From: Syntrophomonadaceae bacterium
GTDB lineage: Bacteria; Bacillota; Syntrophomonadia; Syntrophomonadales; Syntrophomonadaceae
Reading direction: 5' to 3'
NCBI GenBank assembly: GCA_012522705.1
Contig: JAAYJY010000073.1
Span: forward strand, 1 to 14,061
DNA length: 14,061 nucleotides
How positions within the stretch are numbered: position 1 is the first letter of the stretch; every line of letters begins with the position of its first letter. The notes under the pieces were generated by a model. That model was given only the letters and a program-made list of their open reading frames with translations, ran no database searches and was not told the origin of the DNA. A program made the translations under genes and the position numbers. This document shows positions 1 through 6,704 of this stretch, one piece after another.

Positions 1-593
1 GTCTTGTAGATATAGTCATAATCGGCTGGTATCCTCAGCCCCAAAAACACCCCGGAGGTGCCGCTATTATTATCCTGATTGCCATTGACGGTATTTAAGC
101 CGGCGGCCGCGGCGGGGTCATCAGCCCGGTCAGCCGTCTTATGGAGCCGCAGCACCTTGTTCTGCACAAAGGAAACAACGGTGGCCTCATCGATTTTCAT
201 AAACTCGCCCAGGTAATTGGCGTCAGCGGATACCGTCACCACCTCGACAGCCTGGTTTATGGAGGCCAGATAGCCGTCCAGGACGATATACCTGGGCTGC
301 AGGTAGTCCCGGGAATTGACCTTTTTGACCTTATAGGAGGGCTGGTTCCAGACATTGCTGCCCATTATCACCATTTCCCGGCTAAACTGAAGCTCGGCTG
401 CGGTGTCCAGGGCGTCCCCGCCCGGATGGCCTTCCGAGGCCAGCTCCTCCTGCACCGACCATTTTCCCTCCAAGGGACACGCAGCATAGGCCGGGGGGAG
501 GATTTTTCCCGGAGTGGTCGAGGTCAGATCAGCGCACCCGCCCAACAGGGGCAGAAGCAACAAGGCCAGTAAGATCCTGCCTTTAGCCAACAT
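1..593 (-). CDS. Lipoprotein of unknown function, third member of the two-component operon (C-terminus beyond window)
   Basis: I do not recognise the family. The frame is open from the ATG at 593 to the window edge (197 codons seen). It begins with a type II signal peptide: Lys4 and Arg6, a hydrophobic run LLALLLLPLL, then the lipobox LGGC with Cys20 as the expected lipidated residue, so the mature protein should be anchored on the outer face of the membrane. The ATG is preceded by GGGGAGAG with about 7 bases spacing and overlaps the end of the histidine kinase gene by 11 bases, which implies translational coupling. The mature part is polar, with an EGKW segment near residue 42 and alternating beta-like stretches, possibly a small beta-rich domain, but I see no catalytic motif. 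By position it may be an accessory sensor or a target of the kinase upstream; that is inference. It is absent from simple complete-ORF lists because it lacks a stop inside the window. Confidence 0.8.
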   Translation of the reverse strand, partial: MLAKGRILLALLLLPLLGGCADLTSTTPGKILPPAYAACPLEGKWSVQEELASEGHPGGDALDTAAELQFSREMVIMGSNVWNQPSYKVKKVNSRDYLQPRYIVLDGYLASINQAVEVVTVSADANYLGEFMKIDEATVVSFVQNKVLRLHKTADRADDPAAAAGLNTVNGNQDNNSGTSGVFLGLRIPADYDYIYK

Positions 594-1980
594 CGGACTG
601 CTCTCCCCGGGGTAGAATTATCACCACATCGGTGCCCTGCCCCAATTGGCTGGCTATCTCCAGCCGGCCGCCCATCAGATTGACGATCTCCTCGGAAATC
701 GACAGCCCGATACCGTTTTTGGAAGGCGAGGTTTTGCCTTTGTAGAATTTTTCCTTGACCATGGGCAGGTCGTCGGCCGCTATCCCCAAGCCATTGTCGG
801 ATATGACAAACCTTAATCCCTGATCTTGGACTTCCGCTTTGAAATGGACGTATCCGCCGGGGTGATTAAAATTGAAGGCATTATCCAGGATATTGATAAA
901 CAGCTGTTTCAGCCGGTTGGCATCGGCGTAGATAGGGGGCAGGTTTTCCGGACAGGCTACGGTGAAATCGATATTCTCCCGCACCGCCCGGGGGGTGAGC
1001 TGTTTACGCAGGTGTTCACAGAGATTGCTGAGGTCGACCTCCTCCGGGTTGAGTCTGATGCGGGCCGAGATGAACTTGGAGAAATCCAGGAGCTCCTCCA
1101 CCATCCTGGTCAGCCGGTCGCTTTCCTTCTCGATGATATTGAGCCCGGTCATCAGCATGTCCTTCTGCTGGAGTTTTTCACTCTGCAGGGTGATCGCCCA
1201 TCCCTTGATGGAGGTCAGGGGGGTGCGCAGTTCATGAGACACGGAGGAGATGAAATCATTTTTGAGCTGCTCTTTTTTCACGATTTCGTCGGCCAGGTAG
1301 TTTAAGGTGTCCGACAGTTCTCCCACCTCGTCATCGCGGGTCTTGCGGCTTCTGATTCTAAAATCCCCGGCGGCCATCCGCTGGGCCACCGCCGTTACTT
1401 CCTGCAAGGGCACCACGATGCCGTTGGCCAAAAAAAGGCTCAGGGAGCCGACCATGAGAACCACCAAGGCCCCGATGACTATGAAGACTCGCTGGGTTTT
1501 GGCCACCTCCTGGTCGACGGCGCTCAAAGAAGCCATAAAGCGCAGGGCGCCTACGATCTCCGGGCCCGATTGCAGGGGCTGGGCCACCGCCAGGACCTTT
1601 TGCCCGTGCCATTGGCCTACCCATACCCCGGTATTTCCCCCCAGGGCCTCCTGGATGTCGCTGCCGGCCATGCCCGCTTCGATTATACCCTGGGAGTCCA
1701 TGATGATATTGCCGTCCCGGTCCGCCACCTGCACCTCGGCGTTGCTCTGGTTCCAGAAGGCATCCACATTGTAGAGCACATTGTCCTGCAGCGATGCATT
1801 GGCAAAATACCGGGTATACATGTCGGTGCAGATGTTTAACTGGTTGGTGAGGCTGCCTTCCACACTGTCGTAATAGTTTTGTTTAACGATGTAGATGAGC
1901 AATATCTCCAGGATCACGACCGAGCAAATGATTACCACCATGAAGCTGGCCGCCAGTCTTAATCTGATTCCTTTCATCAT
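583..1980 (-). CDS. Membrane sensor histidine kinase (HAMP, HisKA, HATPase_c)
   Basis: Sensor kinase that should autophosphorylate and pass phosphate to the regulator encoded just upstream. An in-frame ATG exists at 2025, but it lies well inside the regulator gene; the ATG at 1980, overlapping the regulator stop as ATGA, gives a 465-residue protein that starts directly before the first membrane segment. In that numbering: TM1 about 10-32, an extracytoplasmic loop of about 130 residues to about 163, TM2 about 165-187, HAMP to about 235, phospho-acceptor His249 in SHELRTPL, N box with Asn363 and Asn367, G1 box DNGLGI about 395-400, and G2 box NGIGLS about 422-427. All core kinase motifs are intact. 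The loop resembles small Cache/PAS-like sensors in size, but the ligand cannot be told. Operon order is regulator, kinase, lipoprotein. It is of the PhoR/WalK general type; no specific ortholog is claimed. Confidence 0.93.
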   Translation of the reverse strand: MMKGIRLRLAASFMVVIICSVVILEILLIYIVKQNYYDSVEGSLTNQLNICTDMYTRYFANASLQDNVLYNVDAFWNQSNAEVQVADRDGNIIMDSQGIIEAGMAGSDIQEALGGNTGVWVGQWHGQKVLAVAQPLQSGPEIVGALRFMASLSAVDQEVAKTQRVFIVIGALVVLMVGSLSLFLANGIVVPLQEVTAVAQRMAAGDFRIRSRKTRDDEVGELSDTLNYLADEIVKKEQLKNDFISSVSHELRTPLTSIKGWAITLQSEKLQQKDMLMTGLNIIEKESDRLTRMVEELLDFSKFISARIRLNPEEVDLSNLCEHLRKQLTPRAVRENIDFTVACPENLPPIYADANRLKQLFINILDNAFNFNHPGGYVHFKAEVQDQGLRFVISDNGLGIAADDLPMVKEKFYKGKTSPSKNGIGLSISEEIVNLMGGRLEIASQLGQGTDVVIILPRGEQSDVG

Positions 1981-2687
1981 ATGTTCCGGCTCGATTCTGC
2001 CTGCCACCGGTAGCCGATGCCCCAAACCGTTTTAATGTAAGCCGGCTCCGAGGGCTTGTCCTCCAGTTTCTCCCGCAGGCGCCTGATATGTACGTCCAGG
2101 GTCTTGGTATCACCGAAATAATACTGGCCCCAGACGGCGTTCAACATCTCATTGCGTTTAAGGGCGGCGCCCTGATTCTCCATAAACATCTTCAGTAAGG
2201 CAAATTCAGTGGGGGTCAATTCAATCTCCCGTTCATTTTTAAAAAACTTGTTGGCCGCGATATCCAGCACCAGGCCATCGCAGCGCAGGGTCCTGTTCCC
2301 CGTCCGCAACACGGTGCGGCGTCTTAACATGGCCTTGACGCGGGCTATCAGTTCCAATGGATTGAAGGGTTTGACCATGTAATCATCGGCCCCCATTTCC
2401 AGACCCAGGATCTTGTCCGTGTCCTGGCTCTTGGCGGTCAACATGATCACAAAGGTTTCGGGGCTCATCTCCCGCACCCGCTGGCAAACTTCGAACCCGC
2501 TGATCCCCGGCAGCATCAGGTCCAACACCATTACGTCGGGCCCGAAGCTGCTGGACATGGCCAGGGCTTTCTCCCCGGTGTCCGCTTCTCTTACTTCATA
2601 GCCGGCGGCGCTGAGATTAACGCTGATCAGCTGCCGGATCGATTCCTCATCTTCAACCACCAGGATTTTATGTTTCCAGGCCGTCAT
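1977..2687 (-). CDS. OmpR/PhoB-family response regulator
   Basis: DNA-binding response regulator paired with the adjacent kinase. Two in-frame ATGs exist, at 2699 and 2687. The second is preferred because GGAGAG lies 4 bases upstream of it, while the first has no Shine-Dalgarno match; this gives 236 residues, usual for the family. Receiver domain: acidic pocket Glu12-Asp13 (VVEDEE), phospho-acceptor Asp56 in VLDLMLPG, Thr84 in MLTAK and Lys106 in VKPF. The C-terminal winged helix runs from about residue 130, with LTPTEFALLK, the recognition-helix segment TLDVHIRRLREKLE and the terminal wing TVWGIGYRW. All key residues are present, so it should be functional. The stop overlaps the kinase start. 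OmpR-type proteins bind direct repeats spaced by about one helical turn, which makes the array just upstream of this gene a possible autoregulatory target; that link is untested. Confidence 0.95.
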   Translation of the reverse strand: MTAWKHKILVVEDEESIRQLISVNLSAAGYEVREADTGEKALAMSSSFGPDVMVLDLMLPGISGFEVCQRVREMSPETFVIMLTAKSQDTDKILGLEMGADDYMVKPFNPLELIARVKAMLRRRTVLRTGNRTLRCDGLVLDIAANKFFKNEREIELTPTEFALLKMFMENQGAALKRNEMLNAVWGQYYFGDTKTLDVHIRRLREKLEDKPSEPAYIKTVWGIGYRWQAESSRNI

Positions 2688-2720
2688 TGGTCTCTCCATT
2701 CCAGTATTCGCGCTCTATAT

Positions 2721-2870
2721 GCAGGTCAGCGTATGTAGCGTATGTCAGCGCATGTAGAGTATGTCAGCTTTTGTGCGTTAGCTTTTGTGCATCAGATTAT
2801 GTATGTCTGCTTATGTCAGCGCATGTATGTCTGCTGTTGTATGTCACCCTTTTGTGCGTCAGCTGTTGGG
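2721..2870. repeat. Degenerate short direct-repeat array with about 10-base spacing
   Basis: The region between the regulator and the acyltransferase is dominated by variants of (G)TATGTCAGC, CATGTAG and CTTTTGTGC on the plus strand (GCTGACATAC and GCACAAAAG on the minus strand). TATGTCAGCGCATGTA occurs exactly twice (2741-2756 and 2812-2827), and CTTTTGTGC three times (2768, 2782, 2849). The TGT cores begin at 2734, 2743, 2753, 2762, 2772, 2786, 2800, 2814, 2824, 2842, 2853 and 2864, mostly 9-11 bases apart with two 14-base steps, so many fall on one DNA face. All three plus frames stay open across it, but the implied peptides are low-complexity, so I do not call a gene. It may be an operator array for the neighbouring regulator or slippage-generated repeat DNA. 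Confidence 0.7.
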
Positions 2871-2884
2871 GGCCGGCCTCATCC

Positions 2885-3010
2885 AACCCTCAGCGTGCGA
2901 GGGTGTCGGGCAGCAGCGACGCATGGGCCTTGTCCCCGGCTCCAGCCAACCGTCAGGGAGCCAGGGTGTCCAGGAGCAGCCAGGCATAGGCTTTCGCCCC
3001 GGCTTCAAGC
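2885..3010. repeat. Diverged 63-base tandem duplication of the acyltransferase gene 3' end
   Basis: Bases 2948-3010 encode the last codons and the TGA of the acyltransferase. Bases 2885-2947 align to them without gaps at about 73 percent identity by eye. Read on the minus strand in the same frame, the downstream copy encodes an 18-codon tail ending KAHASLLPDTLAR and a stop; the real C-terminus ends KAYAWLLLDTLAP and a stop, with 11 of 18 residues identical. A short further match (CCGGC..) continues to about 2873. It is either a tandem duplication that has drifted or the remnant of a second SGNH gene end. Confidence 0.75.
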
Positions 3011-5070
3011 AGGTGCACCCCGTCACTGCGAAAATATTCGTCATGACCACTGCTGGCTCCATACCAATCCATCAATGCGGCCTTGGGATGGGACGCCGCA
3101 ATCCGGGCCAGGTCTTGATTGACGGCACTCTCCCATGGCTTCGGGACCCGGGCATTGATAAGCACCAGCCGGCGGTCATTACCCAGTAGATTCAGGATCT
3201 CCGTGAATTGTTTTTCGGTAAATGGTCCATTCGATCCTACTTCGATCACAACCGTGTTGCCCAAGGCACCCTGGGCCTGGAGATCCTTGATCACTTGGGG
3301 GACCTGGTACACTTGCCGGCCAATGACGGCATCCACTACCATCTCCGGGCAAAGCTTCTTCAGCTCCGGTGCCACTCCCACCATGACCGAATCCCCGATA
3401 ACCGTAACCCCTTTACCGGTAAATCCGGGGTGCTGGTCCTGGGGCACCGTGGGCTTGGCTGGTTTCATCTCCCCATCAGTCACGGGAGCCCCGGGGGTCT
3501 CGGGACCACTAGCATAATTGTCGCCAACCGGACCCGAATCGTCAATAACCGCCGCTCCATTACCGTTATTTACTTGATTGGGGCCGGCAGCCGGCGGAAA
3601 CATCCCTGTAAGCGCTGGAGCCCCGGGGTTGCTACCTGAATCCTCCCCCAGCCCGGTCTCTGCATCGGCTGAAGCTGGTCCCCCATTTGAGGTTGGTTCC
3701 ACTTCGGTTTCCGAACCGTTCGAGGCTTGTCCCCGGATTGAGGCTGGTTCAGTGGCAACCCCCGGTTCACCGGCAGCCACCGCTTCCGCTGGCCAACCCC
3801 TTTGCTGGGCATGGGTGATCATGGTAAACCCGCTCACCGCTGTTGCAAATACCGCGAAGATACATATCATGCTGGTTATGGGCGCCCGACGCCACCAGTT
3901 GTATAAAGCCCGCCGCAGCTTACCGGCGGGGGATAACTGCTCCAGATGCTGCCGCCATTTGCCATGGCGGATGGGTTCCTCTATAAAATACCATGAAACC
4001 GCGGCTAGCGAGATGCACAGCATCGTTTGCAAGACGGCCAGGCCGATATTGGTTCCTCCTGTGTTGACGGCCGGGCTGGTCAGGATTATGACCGGATAGT
4101 GCCACAGATAGATCCCGTAGGACCATACCCCCAGCCAGCGCAAGGGCGCCGCTCCCATCAGCCGGCCCAGGCGGCCGGCGGGATGGGCCAGTACTGCTAT
4201 TAAAACCGCCGTTATTACCGAGAATAACAAAAGACCCCCATAATAAAGAGAGGATTGATATTGATCGGTCAGCACCATCATGGCTAAAAGCGCCAGCAGG
4301 GCTGCCCCTCCGACGGCATCGAGGGTATTGCGCTGCCGGGCAGGGAGAGCGGCCGATAGTTTGCGGCTGGGCCACAGCAGGGCCAGTACCGCCCCGATGA
4401 GCAAAGCGAAAGCCCGGGTATCGGTTCCATAGTAAACCCGATTGGGATCCAGCCCCGGTTGATAGATGATCGCCATGGCAGCGGCGGAAGCGATTACCAG
4501 CGCCGTGATCAGTCCCAGCAGGCGACGGCGGTTTACAAAGCGCAGTCCCAGTCCCAACAGCAATGGCCACACCAGGTAAAACTGTCCTTCCACCGCCAAA
4601 GACCACAGGTGCCCCAAGGGGGAAGGGGGTCCGAAACTGGCGAAGTAGGAGACTTCGTGAAAGATCAGCCACCAATTGCTGGCATAGAATACCGCTGCCA
4701 GCACATCACTCCAGAGGGATGCCAGGCGGTGGGGCTCGCATATCAGCATCCACGCCAGGACCCCGCCCAGCATGGTGAACAGTGCCGGCAGCAACCGCCG
4801 GACTCGTCCCAGCCAGAATTCCCGCAGATTCATGCTTCCGCCCTGGTTCCATTGGGTTATCAAGATGTCGGTGATGAGATAACCGGACAGCACAAAGAAA
4901 ATGCAGACCCCCAAGAGCCCACCCGGAGCCCAGGGCAGATTCAGATGGTAGAAAATCACCGCCAGTACCGCTACCGCCCGCAGTCCATCCAGTCCCGGCA
5001 TATAACGCCGGGACTGGTGTATTTCTTTGTTATGGTCCTCGGTAAACCCGGTATTTCGTTCCCTTTCCAT
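2953..5070 (-). CDS. OafA/YrhL-type acyltransferase (acyltransferase 3) fused to an SGNH hydrolase-like domain
   Basis: A 705-residue integral membrane protein expected to O-acetylate an extracytoplasmic polymer such as peptidoglycan or an envelope glycan; the acceptor cannot be told from sequence. The N-terminal acyltransferase-3 domain (about 24-370) has MPGLDGLRAVAV, the likely catalytic His42 in FYHLN, FFVLSGYLIT at 59-68, the RRLLP loop at 91-95, HLWSLAVEGQFYL at 154-166 with Glu161, and about ten membrane helices. A further helix at about 398-417 leads to a Gly/Pro/Ser/Glu-rich linker (about 430-550) and an external SGNH domain: GDS with Ser561, GSN at 612-614, and DGVH with Asp683 and His686. 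The architecture matches OatA/OafA-like proteins, where the membrane part moves acetyl groups across and the SGNH part transfers them. The start is supported by GGTGGA about 9 bases upstream. Envelope modification fits with the two-component genes downstream, but a shared transcript is not shown. Confidence 0.92.
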   Translation of the reverse strand: MERERNTGFTEDHNKEIHQSRRYMPGLDGLRAVAVLAVIFYHLNLPWAPGGLLGVCIFFVLSGYLITDILITQWNQGGSMNLREFWLGRVRRLLPALFTMLGGVLAWMLICEPHRLASLWSDVLAAVFYASNWWLIFHEVSYFASFGPPSPLGHLWSLAVEGQFYLVWPLLLGLGLRFVNRRRLLGLITALVIASAAAMAIIYQPGLDPNRVYYGTDTRAFALLIGAVLALLWPSRKLSAALPARQRNTLDAVGGAALLALLAMMVLTDQYQSSLYYGGLLLFSVITAVLIAVLAHPAGRLGRLMGAAPLRWLGVWSYGIYLWHYPVIILTSPAVNTGGTNIGLAVLQTMLCISLAAVSWYFIEEPIRHGKWRQHLEQLSPAGKLRRALYNWWRRAPITSMICIFAVFATAVSGFTMITHAQQRGWPAEAVAAGEPGVATEPASIRGQASNGSETEVEPTSNGGPASADAETGLGEDSGSNPGAPALTGMFPPAAGPNQVNNGNGAAVIDDSGPVGDNYASGPETPGAPVTDGEMKPAKPTVPQDQHPGFTGKGVTVIGDSVMVGVAPELKKLCPEMVVDAVIGRQVYQVPQVIKDLQAQGALGNTVVIEVGSNGPFTEKQFTEILNLLGNDRRLVLINARVPKPWESAVNQDLARIAASHPKAALMDWYGASSGHDEYFRSDGVHLLEAGAKAYAWLLLDTLAP

Positions 5071-5376
5071 TGTTTTGCTTCCACCCGTCTATCGTAATCC
5101 GATATCACTGGGCAACCTGCCATAGTCTGGGAGGCGCCTCTTTTCCTCACAATACCAACTTTATCGGCAAAATGCGTTACAAAATGATTAAGAAAGGTTA
5201 CAAATCAGTAATGTTTACTAAAAAATAATCGAATTCTTACCGCGCGGGTGGTCGATAACTTCGGTGGGTAATCAATGACTTCCCATGGGATAGCTGAAAT
5301 GCCGGTGATTGCGAGGTTTTTCTCCAATTGTCTGGCTATAATATAGTATAGAAACAAAGAATCAGGGGGATTAATC
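5071..5376. promoter_or_regulatory. Divergent intergenic region with paired GTTACAAA repeats and an AT-rich promoter-like segment
   Basis: This 306-base gap separates two divergent genes. GTTACAAA occurs twice, at 5176-5183 and 5197-5204, exactly 21 bases (two helical turns) apart; on the minus strand, read toward the acyltransferase, it is TTTGTAAC. AT-rich sequence follows to about 5230. For the plus-strand hydrolase, TATAAT at 5337-5342 is a good -10 candidate, but I find no convincing -35 at 16-18 bases. Two 10-base palindromes, GAGGCGCCTC (5131-5140) and TCCCATGGGA (5281-5290), are present. No riboswitch or small RNA gene was recognised. Confidence 0.4.
5364..5370 (+). promoter_or_regulatory. 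Ribosome binding site fixing a TTG start
   Basis: AGGGGGA ends 6 bases before the TTG at 5377. The next in-frame ATG, at 5386, would leave 15 bases of spacing, so TTG is the better start for the hydrolase. Confidence 0.7.
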
Positions 5377-6348
5377 TTGCAACAAATGACGGAAGAAATA
5401 GCCGGCGGGGTCCAAAATGTGCACGGGCTGAGGCATCATATGGTGAATGTCGGTGGCGGTCCGATGTCGGTCTACGAAGCCGGCGATAAAGGACGGCCGG
5501 CAGTGGTGATGCTGCATGGGGCGATGTTTGACGAGGCCAGGTTCATATGGGATCAGTTGTTTCCGTTTCTCAGCAGGTACTATCATCTATTCGCACTTGA
5601 TACACCGCGACATGGAAAGTCCAGACCGTGGGCAGGTTATCTGGATCACAACCGGTTGATGGACATTTTTCACCATACATTGAGCCATTTGGAGCTGGAA
5701 GATTTCAGCCTGGTAGGTCTTTCCATGGGTGGCGGGCTCAGTATCGAATATGCGTCTCTATATCCGGATGAAGTCAGGTCGATGGTCCTGTTTGAACCTG
5801 GTGGTCTGGCGGATAAGCTGGATCGGCAGTTTATCACCTGGCTATATATCAAGACTCCTGGCCTGGCGAGGATGTTCAGCAGAAAGTACGCCCGGATGGA
5901 TGATGCCGGCATGAAGAAGACGCTGGAGTCACTTTATGTGGGCGGTTCCCAGCCGACTGATCCGGACCGTTTGGTTGCGCTCCTTAAGGATGAAGCAAGG
6001 GGTAAATATGAATGCGGCGAGAAGGATATGGATGACTGGCAGCTGGATAGTATCGGCCCTTTCAAACTGAAATGGAACCTGATAAACCGGATTCCTCTGA
6101 TAAAATGTCCGACTTTATGGCTCCGAGGGGCGGATAGTGTGCTGGTGAAACAGCATGAGATGGAAAGAGCAGTGCGGTTGGCAGCCGGCGGCGGGGCTAA
6201 AGCAGAATTGAAACTGATTCAGAACGCCGGGCATCTATTGCCCCTTGAAAGGCCGGAAGAAGCCAATGCCGCTGTCAAGGAGTTTCTGGACAGAACAACC
6301 GGGGATACCTCAACGAGGCAGGTGGCTCCCTTCGAGAAGATGCCATAG
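5377..6348 (+). CDS. Alpha/beta hydrolase
   Basis: A 323-residue protein of the alpha/beta hydrolase fold without a signal peptide, so probably cytoplasmic. Oxyanion-hole motif MLHGAMFDEA at 45-54 (His47-Gly48); strand and turn LFALDTPRHGKS at 71-82; nucleophile elbow GLSMGG with Ser116; acid Asp253 in LRGADS; and catalytic His286 in AGHLLPLERPEE. The triad is complete and in the usual order, with a cap region between about 145 and 235. This fits an esterase, lipase or C-C hydrolase; the substrate cannot be inferred. It is the only plus-strand gene in the window, transcribed away from the acyltransferase, and ends 9 bases before a convergent small gene with no obvious terminator between them. 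The TTG start is chosen from the AGGGGGA site upstream. Confidence 0.92.
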   Translation: MQQMTEEIAGGVQNVHGLRHHMVNVGGGPMSVYEAGDKGRPAVVMLHGAMFDEARFIWDQLFPFLSRYYHLFALDTPRHGKSRPWAGYLDHNRLMDIFHHTLSHLELEDFSLVGLSMGGGLSIEYASLYPDEVRSMVLFEPGGLADKLDRQFITWLYIKTPGLARMFSRKYARMDDAGMKKTLESLYVGGSQPTDPDRLVALLKDEARGKYECGEKDMDDWQLDSIGPFKLKWNLINRIPLIKCPTLWLRGADSVLVKQHEMERAVRLAAGGGAKAELKLIQNAGHLLPLERPEEANAAVKEFLDRTTGDTSTRQVAPFEKMP

Positions 6349-6357
6349 GTCTTATTC

Positions 6358-6567
6358 TCAATCTTTTTGCTTGGATTGAAGTAATGATATTATACTGTCC
6401 AGCTTGTCAAACATTCGCTTCTTATCGTCGCTCTGTTTCTTAAAATACCGGAACACCAGTACTACAATAGCAATTATTATAAATATGTTGATGACTGACC
6501 AAAACGTAACAAATAGGTTCGGAAAGTCAGGGGGACTGCCCGCCGGAGGGGATATGGGAACATTCAT
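6358..6567 (-). CDS. Small single-pass membrane protein, DUF4083-like in general form
   Basis: A 69-residue protein from the ATG at 6567. This start is preferred over an ATG at 6597 because AAGGGGGTG lies about 8 bases upstream. It has a short Pro-rich outer segment (MNVPISPPAGSPPDF), one membrane helix at about 23-40 (the hydrophobic run INIFIIIAIVVLVF), then a basic juxtamembrane KK and a charged amphipathic tail with KRMFDKLDSIISLLQS, likely a short coiled coil in the cytoplasm. Length and layout recall the small Firmicute membrane proteins grouped as DUF4083, which end in a similar EKLD.II.LL pattern; I suggest this only as a resemblance. No enzymatic motif. It converges on the hydrolase gene and stands alone; its function is unknown. 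Confidence 0.68.
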   Translation of the reverse strand: MNVPISPPAGSPPDFPNLFVTFWSVINIFIIIAIVVLVFRYFKKQSDDKKRMFDKLDSIISLLQSKQKD

Positions 6568-6661
6568 TAAATAGCACCCCCTTCTTTGTAAGCCCATTTA
6601 ATCTGGCTTATCATATTACATCGTTGCTATGTGCCTTCCGCTATATATGCACACCACTCCT

Positions 6662-6701
6662 AATAACTTGGGGACAGTCTAAGTTATTGACCCCAAGTTA
6701 T
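6662..6701. repeat. REP-like palindrome with two competing hairpins
   Basis: ATAACTTGGGG (6663-6673) and CCCCAAGTTAT (6691-6701) form a perfect 11-base inverted repeat around a 17-base loop. AATAACTT (6662-6669) can also pair with AAGTTATT (6681-6688), giving an alternative smaller stem. The TTGGGGACAG..ACCCCAA pattern resembles the REP sequences spread by TnpA_REP/RAYT single-strand transposases. It starts just past the stop of the Uma2 gene; without a T run it is a poor intrinsic terminator. Confidence 0.6.
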
Positions 6702-6704
6702 CCT

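Noticed and set aside
141..572. Plus-strand open frame at the window start
   Set aside because: It is antisense to the lipoprotein, which has a lipobox, a ribosome binding site and operon overlap.
2687..3189. Three overlapping plus-strand open frames rich in Cys, Val, Ser and Met over the repeat array
   Set aside because: They stay open because of the repeats, all three frames look alike in composition, and they run into the antisense of the SGNH domain; no convincing ribosome binding site.
5131..5140. GAGGCGCCTC followed by TTTT as a terminator
   Set aside because: The palindrome has no room for a loop and no stable stem; also no gene ends there.
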